NCBI GenBank assembly: GCA_036375715.1
Contig: DASVBS010000079.1
Coordinates: forward strand, 1 to 64,000
Reading direction: 5' to 3'
Length of the DNA stretch: 64,000 bases
Source: Longimicrobiaceae bacterium
Lineage (GTDB): Bacteria > Gemmatimonadota > Gemmatimonadetes > Longimicrobiales > Longimicrobiaceae
Under the pieces are notes generated by a model. It ran no database searches, was not told the DNA's origin, and saw only the letters and a list, made by a program, of their open reading frames with translations. This document shows positions 1 through 9,611 of this stretch, one piece after another; positions within the stretch are counted from its first letter, which is position 1; every line of letters starts with the position of its first letter. The translations under genes and the position numbers were made by a program.

Positions 1-30
1 GTTCTCATGCCCTTGTAAAGAAGTCATGAA

Positions 31-54
31 GAAGGGCGCCTTGCAGCGCCCTTC
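31..54 (-). terminator. Terminator-like hairpin after the RND efflux operon
   Basis: A perfect 9-bp stem (GAAGGGCGC / GCGCCCTTC) with a 6-nt loop lies about 20 bases beyond the stop codon of the minus-strand RND pump. Read on the minus strand it is followed by a moderately T-rich stretch. Position and shape suggest the transcription terminator of the efflux operon; the T-tract is weak, so this is not certain. Confidence 0.55.
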
Positions 55-73
55 CCATTTCTCGGACACCTGC

Positions 74-3000
74 TCAGTCACCGCCAGCCGGTACTTCCAC
101 CTGCCGCGGGTGCGATGCGGCGGTGGCGGGTACCGGTGCGCGACCGGTGATCCATGCCTTCCAGCGGTCGCCCGCGCGCTGGAGGATCACGTAGGTGCAG
201 GGCACCACGAAAAGCGTCAACAACATGGAAACGGAGAGCCCGCCCACGACGGCGATCGCCAGAGGCTGCATCATCTCCGAGCCCTGTCCCATTCCCAGCG
301 CAAGAGGAAACATGCCGAAGACCGTGGTCAACGTCGTCATCAGGATCGGGCGCAGACGCACCACGCCCGCCTCGACCACCGCCTCCTCCATGCTCGCGCC
401 AGCCTCCCGGCGGAACTGCTCGATGTACTCGACCAGCAGAATCGCGTTGTTCACGACGATACCGGCCAGCAGGATGACCCCGAGTAGCACCGGCGCGCTG
501 AGAGGGGTCTGGGTGATCCACAGGGCACCGCCCACACCGATCAGCGAGAGGGGGATGGCGGTGATGATCACCAGCGGGTTGAGCAGGCTCTCGTACTGGA
601 CCGCCATCACCACGAAGACCAGGAAGATCGCCAGGGCGATGACGATGGTGAGCTGGCGGTTGTTCTCGCGGATCGACTCCTCCTCGCCGCCGAACAGGAT
701 CGCGTAGCCTTCCGGCAGCTCGAGATCCGCGATGCGCGCGCGAATTGCCTGGTTCACCTCTCCGACGGTGGCGATCTCGGTGATCACGTCACCCGACAAC
801 CGCATCACCCGGTTCTGGTTTTCACGCAGGATGTTGGTCGGTCCCAGCGTCGAGTAGACGTTCGCCACGTCCCGCAGATAGATGGGGGCGCCGCCCGCCT
901 GACCCGGGTAGAGCGCCACCGAGCGAAGGTCCTCGGGGCTGGTGAAATGTTCCCGGGGGAACATCACCCGGATGTCGTACTCCTTGTTTCCCTCCGTGTA
1001 CTGGCTGGCGATGGTGCCGTCGAGCGCCGTGCGCAGCGTCTGGCCCACCGTGGCTACGTTGAGGCCCAGATAGGAGGCGCGCTCACGGTCGAGCTCCACC
1101 GCCAGCTCGGGGCTCGCCTCTTCGGCAGAGGGTTCCAGGTTTTCGAGACCCGGTACGTCTCGCACCCGCAGCATGATGTCATCGGCGATACGCTGCAGCG
1201 TGAGCAGGTCGTCCCCCTGGATGGTCACCTCGATGGGCGATCCCGATGCGGAAGTACGCAAACCTCGAATACGCGGCGGCCGCACGAAGACGCGGGCGCC
1301 GGGAAAGCCGCGCTCGTTGATCTTGGTCTGCAGCGCCTGCACCCACTCGTCGGCCGTCATCTCCCGCTGGTCGGAGGGAGCGAGGATGATGTCAATCGAC
1401 CCCCGTCCGGCCCGCTCGGCGGTGCTCGAGCCGAAGAGGAATCCTCCCGCCACCGCGAAGACGTGCTCGACGTGCGGCATCGTCCGGATGATCTCCTCCA
1501 CTTCGAGCGCCACCTGATTCGTCTGCTCGGCCGATGCACCCGGGGGCAGGGTGATGTAGACGCCGACGTTTCCATCGTCGACCTGGGGCAGGAACTCGTT
1601 TCCCAGGTTGCGCGTCAGGCTCACCATCACCACGAGAAGCGCCACGGCGGAACCGAGGACGAGCCAACGGAACCGTAGCACGCCCGGACCGACGCGCCGG
1701 TAGAAGCGGCGGAGCCTGTCCATCATCCCGTCGACCCCTCGCATCAGCCGTGATCGGGCCAGACCGCTGCTGAAGCGGACCTTGCCGAGCTGCGCCGCCA
1801 GCATGGGAACGATGGTCAGCGCAACGGCAAGGGAGCCGAAGATCGCAAAGGTGATCGTGAGGATCAGCTCCTTGAAGATCAGCGCCGCCAGGCCGCTGAT
1901 CAGCAGGAAGGGAACGACCGCGGCGACGTTGGTCAGAGTGGCCGCGACGAGGGCGCTCTGCACCTCCCCCGCCCCTTCGTGAGCGGCTTCCTCGGGGTCC
2001 TCGTGCTTTTCCTCCGCGAGCCGGAAGATGTTCTCCAGCATCACGATGGAGCTGTCGATGAGCATTCCCACGCCCAGCGCGAGCCCACCCAGCGACATGA
2101 TGTTCAGCGTCAGCTTGCCGAGCCCCATCATCACGAAGGTGCCGAGGATCGCGATGGGGATGGCGGTTCCGATGATGAAAGTCTTCCGCAGCGAGCCCAG
2201 GAAGAGGAAGACCACCATCATCGCCAACAACGCTCCGCTGACCGCCGCGTCGCGCACCGAGTTCACCGAGTTGCGAATGAAGTCCGCCTGGTTCTGCGTG
2301 ACCTCGTAGTGAATGTTAGACGGCATGAAGCCGGTCGCGGCGAGCTGCTCCAGCCGTTCCTGTACCTCGTCGGCAACCTTTACGGTGTTGGCGTCCGGCT
2401 GCTTGCGAATGCTCAACTTCACGGCGGGCACGCCGTCGAGACGCACCCACATCCGCTGCTCCTGGTTGGTGTCGCGGACCTCCGCGATCTCGGCGAGCGG
2501 GATTCGCCCGCCGCCGGGCACCTGCAGAAGCAGCGACCGGATTTCGGCCACGCTCTGGAATTTGCCGGCCGTCTTGCCGACCACCTCTCGCGTCGGCGAG
2601 GAAACCCGCCCCGCAGCCACATCCTGGTTCGCGTTGCGGATCGCATCGATCACCTGCGACACCGAGAGGCCGTAGGAACGCAGGCGCTCCTGGTCGAGGA
2701 TCACCTGCACCTCGCGGATGAGCCCGCCCGAGACGTCGACCGACGCCACGCCCTCGATGGTGAGGAGCTGCGGCCGCAGGCGGTACTCGACCCAGTCACG
2801 GAGAGAGATCAGATCCCGGGTTGGCGACGAGAACGCGGCCTCGAAGATGGGGATCTGCGACGGGTCGGACTTGTAGATCGTGGGGGGGTCGGCCTCTTCA
2901 GGAAGCTGGCCCCGGGCCCGCTCCAGGTTCTTCGCCGCGTCCTGCAGGGCGAAGTCGATGTCGGTGCCGTAGTTGAAGTGCAGGTTGATGCCGACACGGC

Positions 3001-3289
3001 CTTCCTGCACCTCGGTCTCGATACGCGCCAGATTCTCGGTCGTCGCCAGCGCAGCCTCGAGGGGCTTCGCCACCGTCTCCTCGAGCACTTCCGGCTCGAC
3101 TCCCCGGTTGTTGACGTTGACGCGGATCTGGGGATAGACGATGGTGGGCAGCAGGTCGAGCGGAAGTCTTGCCAGGAAGAAGAAGCCCAGGACCAGCACC
3201 ACCGACGTCGCCATCAGCGTGCCGATCGGCCGCGCGATGGAAAGGCTGGAGAGACCGCGCCTCCGGGGCGCGCGCTCTGGCGTACTCAC
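74..3289 (-). CDS. RND-family efflux pump, inner-membrane permease
   Basis: The 1,071-residue protein has the length and two-fold repeat of AcrB/MexB-type resistance-nodulation-division permeases, which export drugs, lipids or other amphiphiles using the proton gradient. A first membrane segment (about residues 22-42) is followed by a large periplasmic loop, a block of membrane helices near 340-540, a second periplasmic loop and a second helix block near 870-1040. In the fourth-helix motif (GMLIDSSIVMLENI) the first of AcrB's two aspartates is kept and the second is serine. That resembles the D-N variant of some non-proteobacterial RND pumps. It starts with GTG overlapping the adaptor stop codon by 4 bases (GTGA), so it is translationally coupled. 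The substrate cannot be read from sequence. Confidence 0.93.
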   Translation of the reverse strand: MSTPERAPRRRGLSSLSIARPIGTLMATSVVLVLGFFFLARLPLDLLPTIVYPQIRVNVNNRGVEPEVLEETVAKPLEAALATTENLARIETEVQEGRVGINLHFNYGTDIDFALQDAAKNLERARGQLPEEADPPTIYKSDPSQIPIFEAAFSSPTRDLISLRDWVEYRLRPQLLTIEGVASVDVSGGLIREVQVILDQERLRSYGLSVSQVIDAIRNANQDVAAGRVSSPTREVVGKTAGKFQSVAEIRSLLLQVPGGGRIPLAEIAEVRDTNQEQRMWVRLDGVPAVKLSIRKQPDANTVKVADEVQERLEQLAATGFMPSNIHYEVTQNQADFIRNSVNSVRDAAVSGALLAMMVVFLFLGSLRKTFIIGTAIPIAILGTFVMMGLGKLTLNIMSLGGLALGVGMLIDSSIVMLENIFRLAEEKHEDPEEAAHEGAGEVQSALVAATLTNVAAVVPFLLISGLAALIFKELILTITFAIFGSLAVALTIVPMLAAQLGKVRFSSGLARSRLMRGVDGMMDRLRRFYRRVGPGVLRFRWLVLGSAVALLVVMVSLTRNLGNEFLPQVDDGNVGVYITLPPGASAEQTNQVALEVEEIIRTMPHVEHVFAVAGGFLFGSSTAERAGRGSIDIILAPSDQREMTADEWVQALQTKINERGFPGARVFVRPPRIRGLRTSASGSPIEVTIQGDDLLTLQRIADDIMLRVRDVPGLENLEPSAEEASPELAVELDRERASYLGLNVATVGQTLRTALDGTIASQYTEGNKEYDIRVMFPREHFTSPEDLRSVALYPGQAGGAPIYLRDVANVYSTLGPTNILRENQNRVMRLSGDVITEIATVGEVNQAIRARIADLELPEGYAILFGGEEESIRENNRQLTIVIALAIFLVFVVMAVQYESLLNPLVIITAIPLSLIGVGGALWITQTPLSAPVLLGVILLAGIVVNNAILLVEYIEQFRREAGASMEEAVVEAGVVRLRPILMTTLTTVFGMFPLALGMGQGSEMMQPLAIAVVGGLSVSMLLTLFVVPCTYVILQRAGDRWKAWITGRAPVPATAASHPRQVEVPAGGD

Positions 3290-4443
3290 GACGCTCCTCC
3301 GCTCGTTCGGGTCTGGGTATTACTGTCCTGGGGAGCCTGGCTACCTTCCGGCCCTGAAACCACGCGCACGGCGGCGCCGTCCCGCAGGGTGTTGGCGCCG
3401 GCCACGACGATCACCTCTCCCGGCTCGACTCCGGAGAGCACCTCGACCTTTCCCTCGGAGGTGAGGCCCGTCTGGATCGAGCGGCGCATCGCCTGGCCGT
3501 TCTCCAGCGTGAAGACTGCCTGGCCACCGACTCCGCTCACCACCGCGCTCGCCGGGATCAGCGGAACGTTCGAGCGGGCTCCCAGCGCGAAGGTCACCCG
3601 TGCAAGGAAGCCGGGGCGGGCGGTAATGGCCCCCTCGGCGTCGAGCGCCACCTCCACGGGCACCAGGCGGGTGGTCGGGTCGGCGGAGGGGAAGATCCGG
3701 CGGATCGTGCCGGTGAAGGTACGGGACGGGAAGGCATCGAAGACGATAGAGGCGGTAGCTCCCGGGGCGAGCTCCACCACGTCGAGCTCCGAAACCGGAA
3801 CGCGCACCACCATCGTGGATACGTCACCGATGCGGAAGAGCTGAGTCTGGGGTGCCACCACGTCGCCTGCTTCGACGCGCTTCTCCAGCACGATGCCGTC
3901 GAGGGGGGAGCGGACGATCGCATAGCCCCGACGGGTGCGAAGCTGCTCGAGCTGTGCCAGCGCGGCCGCGTACGCGGTGCGATCGCGCTCGTACTCGTTG
4001 ATGGTGATGACCTGGTTCTGGTAGAGCTGCTCCGCCCGCTTGAAGGCGGCCTCAGCCACGTTGAAGGCCGCCTCGGCACTCGCCTCCTGCGCGGCGAGCT
4101 CGCGATCGTCCATCCGCGCAAGGACCTGGCCCTCGCGTACTCTCATCCCTTCCTCCACCTCGACGGTGAGGAGAGCCCCGGAGAGCTGGCTGTTGACGCC
4201 GACTGTGCGAATTGGCTCGACCACGCCGGAGACGGTCACCGAGCGTGCGATCGTGCCGAGCTCAACGAGACCGGTCTCGACCGGCGCAGCCGTGGGGCCC
4301 CCGCCTCGTCCGCCTCCGCCTGTGTTGGGCGCTGCTTCGCCGTCGCCGCACGCGGCAAGCGCGAGCGCGGCCAGCGGCACCAGGAGGCGGGTAGAGAGGG
4401 GCTGTCGAAGATTCCGACGGGTCATTTCAGGGATAAAAATCAT
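3286..4443 (-). CDS. RND efflux periplasmic adaptor (membrane fusion protein)
   Basis: This 385-residue protein is the periplasmic adaptor joining the RND pump to the TolC-like channel. After a lipoprotein signal ending in LALAAC come a lipoyl/barrel-sandwich half motif, an alpha-hairpin rich in Ala, Glu and Arg (about residues 110-165), the second lipoyl half (RSPLDGIVLEKRVEAGDVV), a beta-barrel and a membrane-proximal domain (VEVLSGVEPGEVIVVAG). The ATG given here has no clear ribosome site. A second ATG at 4425 (MTRRNLRQPL) would place the signal peptide more normally and may be the true start. It lies 6 bases after the TolC gene and overlaps the pump gene. Confidence 0.92.
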   Translation of the reverse strand: MIFIPEMTRRNLRQPLSTRLLVPLAALALAACGDGEAAPNTGGGGRGGGPTAAPVETGLVELGTIARSVTVSGVVEPIRTVGVNSQLSGALLTVEVEEGMRVREGQVLARMDDRELAAQEASAEAAFNVAEAAFKRAEQLYQNQVITINEYERDRTAYAAALAQLEQLRTRRGYAIVRSPLDGIVLEKRVEAGDVVAPQTQLFRIGDVSTMVVRVPVSELDVVELAPGATASIVFDAFPSRTFTGTIRRIFPSADPTTRLVPVEVALDAEGAITARPGFLARVTFALGARSNVPLIPASAVVSGVGGQAVFTLENGQAMRRSIQTGLTSEGKVEVLSGVEPGEVIVVAGANTLRDGAAVRVVSGPEGSQAPQDSNTQTRTSGGAS

Positions 4444-4449
4444 GGGTGA

Positions 4450-5787
4450 TTACTCGGGCAGCGAGCTCGCAGAGCGCCTTCCGTTCAGCTCGGCGAGCGT
4501 CTGGCCGAGCACCGCTTCCAGTTGTCCGATCGCGGTCGCGAGCGCCTGACGCGCTTCGACCCAGGCCACCTCAGCCTCCGCCAGTGCGAGCTGCGACGCC
4601 TGGAGATCGAGGATGGTGACGTTGCCGAGCTGGTATCGCTCCTCTTGCACTCGCAGGTCCTCGCGGGCGAGCTCGACCGCGCGACCGGCAATCTCTACCC
4701 GGCGCTCGGCGGAACCCAGCTCCCGCGCGGCGTCCTCGGCCGCGATCCGCGCGCCGATGGCGGCATCGCGCGCCCGGGCGTCGGCGACGCGTGCGTTGAT
4801 CCTGGCCTGGGTGACCGCGGTCTCCCGCTGCAGACCGTTGAAGACCGGGATGGAGGCTACCAGCCGGATGCTCCAGCTCTGGTCGTTGGGCGGGAACTCG
4901 ACGGCCTGCCAGTCATAACCGCCGGTCGCCCGGATGGTGGGCAGGTAGGCCGCCAGCGCCGATAGCGACGCCGCTCGCATCGCCTGGTGCGTGGACCGGG
5001 CGGCCACCGCCGAAGGCGCGGTGCGCTCGGCCAGGGTTGCGAGCGTCTCGACCGGAGGCAGCTCCGGGGCCTGTTCCGGCAGCACCCCCGCCGAGGGCTG
5101 CACCTCCTCGTCGATACCAATCACCCGGCCCAGCTCGAGGCGGGCGCGGCGCCGACTGGATTCCGCGTCGATCACCGCGAGCTCCGCGTTCCCCACCTCC
5201 AGCTCCGCCCGCAGCACGTCGGAGCGGGTCGCCGTACCCAGCTGCAGGCGTGCCTCCGCGAAGGCGAGCTGCTGTCGCGCACGCTCCAGCCGCTGCTCCG
5301 CCGCCATTACCAGCTCGTCGCCCGCCGCTGCGGCGTAGAAGGTCCGCTGGGTGTTGAGGATCGTCTGGAACCGCTGCGCGCGATTCTCCGCCGAGGCGGC
5401 GCGGCTCTGCGCTCGGGCCGCCCGCTGCTGGAGCAGCCGCCTGCCCCCGGTGAAGACGTCGTAGCCCGCCGTGATCTGCGCGGTGTAGCTCTCCGAGACG
5501 AGGCGCCCCGTGGCCTGGTCGAAGCGCTGGTTGCTGGAGTTGCCGTAGCTGGAGTTGACCGTCAGCGTAGGCAGGTAGCTTCCCCACGCCTGGCGGAGCT
5601 CGGCCCGAGAAGCCTGCTCCGCGCCGGAAGCGGCGATCGCGGCGGGGTCATTGTTCAGAGCCTGCTCGATCGCCTCTTCCAGTGTCACCACCCTGACGGG
5701 CGCCTGCGCCGAGGCCGCGGAGGCGGTCACGGCCCAGACCGCAGCCGCCGTTGCGGAGGCGACCGTCGAACGAATGCACAACATCAT
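4450..5787 (-). CDS. TolC-family outer-membrane efflux protein
   Basis: The 445-residue protein begins with a signal peptide (cleavage likely after ASAASA). It then has the two tandem, heptad-rich helical repeats typical of TolC/OprM outer-membrane factors, for example AEQRLERARQQLAFAEARLQLGTATRSDVLRAELEVGNAEL and its second-half counterpart ending VARQ-type helices with LGNVTILDLQASQLALAEAE. It would form the trimeric exit duct of the pump encoded by the next two genes. It is the first gene of a three-gene minus-strand operon. Placing the outer-membrane gene first is common outside the enterobacteria. Confidence 0.92.
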   Translation of the reverse strand: MMLCIRSTVASATAAAVWAVTASAASAQAPVRVVTLEEAIEQALNNDPAAIAASGAEQASRAELRQAWGSYLPTLTVNSSYGNSSNQRFDQATGRLVSESYTAQITAGYDVFTGGRRLLQQRAARAQSRAASAENRAQRFQTILNTQRTFYAAAAGDELVMAAEQRLERARQQLAFAEARLQLGTATRSDVLRAELEVGNAELAVIDAESSRRRARLELGRVIGIDEEVQPSAGVLPEQAPELPPVETLATLAERTAPSAVAARSTHQAMRAASLSALAAYLPTIRATGGYDWQAVEFPPNDQSWSIRLVASIPVFNGLQRETAVTQARINARVADARARDAAIGARIAAEDAARELGSAERRVEIAGRAVELAREDLRVQEERYQLGNVTILDLQASQLALAEAEVAWVEARQALATAIGQLEAVLGQTLAELNGRRSASSLPE

Positions 5788-6091
5788 CTATCTTCGTCGT
5801 GGAGGGGTACGCCACCGCGGAAGCGGCTGCCAGGCATTCTTCCGGAACCTGTAAGATGGGTTCGGCAACGAGGATGGACCAGGCCGAAACAAGATTGCGC
5901 AAGTCCGTTAGATACAGATTGCACCGCTGCGTCGTTGGATGGACCCCAGCGACTCACGAGCGGCACCTGCCTGTTGCAGGTTTCGGCCTTGGCGGGGAGA
6001 TTCCGTAGTCATTCCCTCGCCGACGGCGGCGCGGGTTGTGCCGCTGAGCGATCGTGACCGGAGCGCTCACGACCCCGGGAAGCCAGAGACC
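5788..6091. other. Divergent intergenic region, efflux operon / nadE
   Basis: This 304-base gap separates the divergent TolC and NAD synthetase genes and must hold both promoters. The only clear symmetry I see is an inverted repeat ACCTG-7-CAGGT at 5965-5981, about 110 bases before nadE, which could be an operator. I find no convincing -35/-10 pair and no small gene. Confidence 0.4.
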
Positions 6092-8140
6092 ATGTCCCGC
6101 ACCTTCAACTCGATCTACTCGCACGGGTACATCCGCGCCGCGGTCTGCATTCCCCGCGTGCGGGTCGCGGATCCGCCGTACAACGTGGAGCGGACCCTCG
6201 CGCTCGCCCGGCGTGCCTCCGAGCTGAACGCCGCCGTCGCCCTGTTCCCGGAGCTGGGGCTCTCCGCCTACAGCTGCGAAGATCTCTTTCAGCAGGACGC
6301 TCTGCTCGGCGCCAGCCTCGCGGCGCTCCACGAAGTGGTCCGCGCAAGCGCCAAGCTGACGCCGGTTCTGCTGGTGGGGGCGCCACTTCGCTTCGGGGGG
6401 ATGCTCTACAACTGTGCGGTCGTGGTCTACGGCGGCGCGATCCTGGGGGTCGTGCCCAAGAGCTACCTGCCGAACTACCGCGAATTCTACGAGCGCCGCC
6501 AGTTCACCCCCGGACGGGGCGCGCCGGTCGGGACCGTGCGGCTGCTGGGGCTCGACGTGCCTTTCGGCAATGACCTGGTGTTCGCGGCCGAGAACGTACC
6601 CGGCTTCGCGCTGCACGTCGAGATCTGCGAGGACCTGTGGACACCGATCCCTCCGAGCAGCTTCGCTGCGCTCGCCGGCGCCACGGTACTCGCCAACCTC
6701 TCCGCCAGCAACATTACGATCGGGAAGGCGGAGTACCGCCGGGATCTGGTGGCGGCGCAATCAGGAAAGTGCATCGCGGCCTACCTCTATTCGGCGGCCG
6801 GACCCGGCGAATCCACCACCGATCTGGCCTGGGACGGTCATGCGCTCATCTACGAGAACGACGAGCTGCTGGCCGAATCCGAGCGCTTCGCCAGGGACGA
6901 ACAGGTGATCGCGTCGGATATCGACCTCGAGCGCCTGCTCCAGGATCGCATGCGCATGACCACCTTTTCCGACGCGGCCAGCGAGCACGCTGGCCGAGTA
7001 CGGGCGATCCGCACGATCCCGTTCGAGTTCCGGCTTCCGGAGGGTGAGATCCCGCTGATGCGATCGGTGCAGCGCTTCCCCTTCGTCCCTTCCGATCCCG
7101 CGAAGCTCGACCTGCGCTGCTACGAGACGTACAACATCCAGGTGCACGGCCTGATGAAGCGCCTGGAGGCCACCGGCATCGAGAAGGTGGTGATCGGCGT
7201 CTCGGGCGGGCTGGATTCGACTCACGCGCTGATCGTCGCCGCCCGTACCATGGACCGGCTGGGCCTCCCTCGCACCAACATTCTCGGCTACACCATGCCC
7301 GGCTTCGCCACCAGCCGCACCACCCTGCGCAACGCGCACGCCCTGATGCGGGGGCTGGGGATCCACGCCGAAGAGATCGACATCCGCCCCTCCGCCCGGC
7401 AGATGCTCCAGGACATCGGCCACCCTTTCGCCGAGGGTGAGTCGACCTACGACGTCACCTTCGAGAACGTGCAGGCCGGCGAGCGAACGTCACACCTCTT
7501 CCGGCTGGCAAATCACCACTCCGCGCTGGTCCTCGGCACCGGCGACCTCAGCGAGATCGCGCTGGGCTGGTCGACCTACGGGGTTGGAGACCAGATGTCG
7601 CATTACAACGTCAACGCCTCTGTCCCCAAGACGCTGATTCAGCACCTGATCCGGTGGGTGGCGAAGCGGGAGGAGTTCGGTCCGGAGACCAGCCGCGTGC
7701 TGAACTCGATCCTCGACATGGAGATCTCGCCGGAGCTGGTTCCGGGGGAGGACGGCGAAGGGCCGGCGCAGAGCACGGAGGCTCGCATCGGCCCCTACGA
7801 ATTGCAGGACTTCAACCTCTACTACATCAGCCGGTTCGGGTTCCGGCCGAGCAAGGTCGCCTTCCTCGCACATCACGCGTGGGGGGACCGCGACCGGGGG
7901 GAGTGGCCGGAGCTGCTCGCGGTCGAGAAGCGCAACGAGTATGACCTGTCGACCATCAAGCACTGGCTCGAGGTCTTCCTCTACCGCTTCTTCAAGATCA
8001 GCCAGTTCAAGCGCTCGGCAATGCCGAATGGACCGAAGGTGGGTTCGGGAGGATCGCTCTCACCGCGGGGCGATTGGCGTGCTCCCTCGGATGCGGAATC
8101 GGAGGTCTGGCTGGCCGAGCTCCGAGAGAACGTCCCGTGA
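6092..8140 (+). CDS. nadE: Glutamine-dependent NAD(+) synthetase
   Basis: This enzyme makes NAD from nicotinate adenine dinucleotide, ATP and glutamine in the cytoplasm. The 682-residue protein has two domains. The N-terminal nitrilase-type glutaminase has the triad Glu54 (LFPELG), Lys123 ([14 protein letters not shown]) and Cys179 (EICEDLW). The C-terminal synthetase domain has the ATP pyrophosphatase loop SGGLDS at about 371-376. The length matches the long, glutamine-using NadE form. The reading frame stays open upstream to 5939, but the ATG at 6092 follows a GGGA-type site and begins the conserved domain, so I use it. It seems to be transcribed alone, divergent from the efflux operon. Confidence 0.96.
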   Translation: MSRTFNSIYSHGYIRAAVCIPRVRVADPPYNVERTLALARRASELNAAVALFPELGLSAYSCEDLFQQDALLGASLAALHEVVRASAKLTPVLLVGAPLRFGGMLYNCAVVVYGGAILGVVPKSYLPNYREFYERRQFTPGRGAPVGTVRLLGLDVPFGNDLVFAAENVPGFALHVEICEDLWTPIPPSSFAALAGATVLANLSASNITIGKAEYRRDLVAAQSGKCIAAYLYSAAGPGESTTDLAWDGHALIYENDELLAESERFARDEQVIASDIDLERLLQDRMRMTTFSDAASEHAGRVRAIRTIPFEFRLPEGEIPLMRSVQRFPFVPSDPAKLDLRCYETYNIQVHGLMKRLEATGIEKVVIGVSGGLDSTHALIVAARTMDRLGLPRTNILGYTMPGFATSRTTLRNAHALMRGLGIHAEEIDIRPSARQMLQDIGHPFAEGESTYDVTFENVQAGERTSHLFRLANHHSALVLGTGDLSEIALGWSTYGVGDQMSHYNVNASVPKTLIQHLIRWVAKREEFGPETSRVLNSILDMEISPELVPGEDGEGPAQSTEARIGPYELQDFNLYYISRFGFRPSKVAFLAHHAWGDRDRGEWPELLAVEKRNEYDLSTIKHWLEVFLYRFFKISQFKRSAMPNGPKVGSGGSLSPRGDWRAPSDAESEVWLAELRENVP

Positions 8141-8158
8141 TGCCGGTGCCGTGGTCGG

Positions 8159-8686
8159 TCAGCGGCGCTCCAGGAAGAAGTCGACGTCGAGGGAAGAGCG
8201 CTCGCGCAGTCCGGCGACCGTGCGGGCGAGCTTGAGGATTGCTCGCCCGACCTCGGCATCCAGGCGCTCCACCAGGTCGGGCTCGAGCAGTCTGCGAAGA
8301 GTCGCCACCTGACCGGGCACGTCCACGTCCACCATCTGCTCGAAGCTGTCGTGGACCAGCGCCACTACGCTGAGCGCCAGGTAGGCGTCGTCCAGCAGGC
8401 CGGTAACGCCGTAGGCAACTTCGGGGGCGTGGTCGGCGGGATCACGGAAATAGTCGGCGGCGTGCTCGAGGAGCGGCTGAACCAGGAGCCCGACGCCCCG
8501 CCGCATGGCCACTTCGTTCACCCGCTCCATCAACTGGGGGATGCCTTCGACAATGCCCATCACCCGCTCGACCTCCTGCCGCAAGGGCTCCCCCTCCAGT
8601 CCGGTGACGCGGGCAAGATAGCTCTCGAGGCTCTCCGCGTGGGCCTGCCGTGCTTTGCCGATCGTCTCCTGCGGATGGGCTCTCAT
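8159..8686 (-). CDS. DUF1232/YkvA-like protein
   Basis: A 175-residue protein of unknown function. The segment DYFRDPADHAPEVAYGVTGLLDDAYLAL (about residues 79-106) matches the pattern of the DUF1232 (YkvA) family, in which a Pro-Asp turn and a Gly-x-x-x-Asp-Asp motif precede a hydrophobic helix. The rest is charged and helical. The start follows an AGGAG site about 7 bases upstream. It converges on nadE with only 18 bases between stops. The family assignment is moderate because I rely on one motif. Confidence 0.65.
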   Translation of the reverse strand: MRAHPQETIGKARQAHAESLESYLARVTGLEGEPLRQEVERVMGIVEGIPQLMERVNEVAMRRGVGLLVQPLLEHAADYFRDPADHAPEVAYGVTGLLDDAYLALSVVALVHDSFEQMVDVDVPGQVATLRRLLEPDLVERLDAEVGRAILKLARTVAGLRERSSLDVDFFLERR

Positions 8687-8868
8687 CCTGGTCTCCTGCG
8701 ACAGGCGGGTGAGGGACGAGGAGGGCGCTGGCCTCCGGTCAATGAGTGCACGTGGCCGAACCCGCAGTCAACGTTGGCGTAAACACTTTCGGGGCCCGCG
8801 TCGAGGGTGCATCTTGAGGAGGGTGCCGAGAAGGCCGACGGAAGGACCTGCTAACCGATCGATCCCGA

Positions 8869-9324
8869 ATGCTTACACGTAGAGCCTGGCTGGCTACGGC
8901 GGCCGGCGCGGCAGCCGCGCTACTCAGCGGGCGCCCAGCGTATGCGCTCGCTTCACGCCAGGAAATCCTGGTATATAAGAGCCCCACCTGCGGCTGCTGC
9001 TCCAACTGGGTGGATCACATGGCCGAGGCCGGCTTCCAGCCGACCGTGCGCGACGTTGCGGACGTGAGTCCGCTCAAGCGCGATGTCGGAGTTCCGGCCG
9101 GCCTCGACTCCTGCCACACGGCGCTGGTGGGAGGCTACTTCGTGGAGGGCCACGTGCCCGCCGACCTGGTGCAGAAGCTGCTCAAAGAGAAGCCCAAGGC
9201 CGCCGGGCTCGCCGTTCCCGGCATGCCAATGGGCTCACCCGGCATGGAGGGACCGACCCGTCAGCCGTACGACGTCCTCCTGGTGATGCGCGACGGGACG
9301 ACCCGCGTGTATGCCAGTCGCTGA
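8869..9324 (+). CDS. DUF411 metal-binding protein with Tat-type signal
   Basis: A 151-residue exported protein. The N-terminus (MLTRRAWLATAAGAAAALLS) resembles a twin-arginine signal, although the motif is only TRRAW. The mature part matches the DUF411 family: a CGCC cluster (Cys41, Cys43, Cys44) in KSPTCGCCSNWVDHM and a downstream SCHTA motif, followed by VPADLVQKLL and a Met-rich segment (PGMPMGSPGM). DUF411 proteins are often found with copper-resistance genes and are thought to bind metal. No copper transporter is adjacent here, so the role is inferred from the family only. Confidence 0.85.
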   Translation: MLTRRAWLATAAGAAAALLSGRPAYALASRQEILVYKSPTCGCCSNWVDHMAEAGFQPTVRDVADVSPLKRDVGVPAGLDSCHTALVGGYFVEGHVPADLVQKLLKEKPKAAGLAVPGMPMGSPGMEGPTRQPYDVLLVMRDGTTRVYASR

Positions 9325-9611
9325 CCGCTGAACGCCGCCGCCCCGGCCCGCGGCGGGGCGAGCGACCACGGTTCGAAGCTACGAGCACCTTCCTCCCGCC
9401 TACCCGCGTCCCATTCCTCCGGGCCGGGCCGCTGCGTCGTGGGTGCGCCGCTGGCGAGGCGGCGCCCGTCCGTCCCCGCTGCAGCGAGGCCCGGCTATCG
9501 AGTGCCGCCTGGCCGACTATGGACATCGCGGTGGCGATGCGCTAGTCATCAGCCTCTTCCGTGCTGTCCGAACGCGGGCCGCGCGCCACTCTGTATAAAG
9601 ATCACAGCGAA

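Noticed and set aside
1979-3844. Plus-strand open frame of 621 codons antisense to the RND pump
   Set aside because: The minus strand encodes a textbook RND permease and adaptor; the plus-strand product has His/Arg-rich low-complexity composition typical of a shadow.
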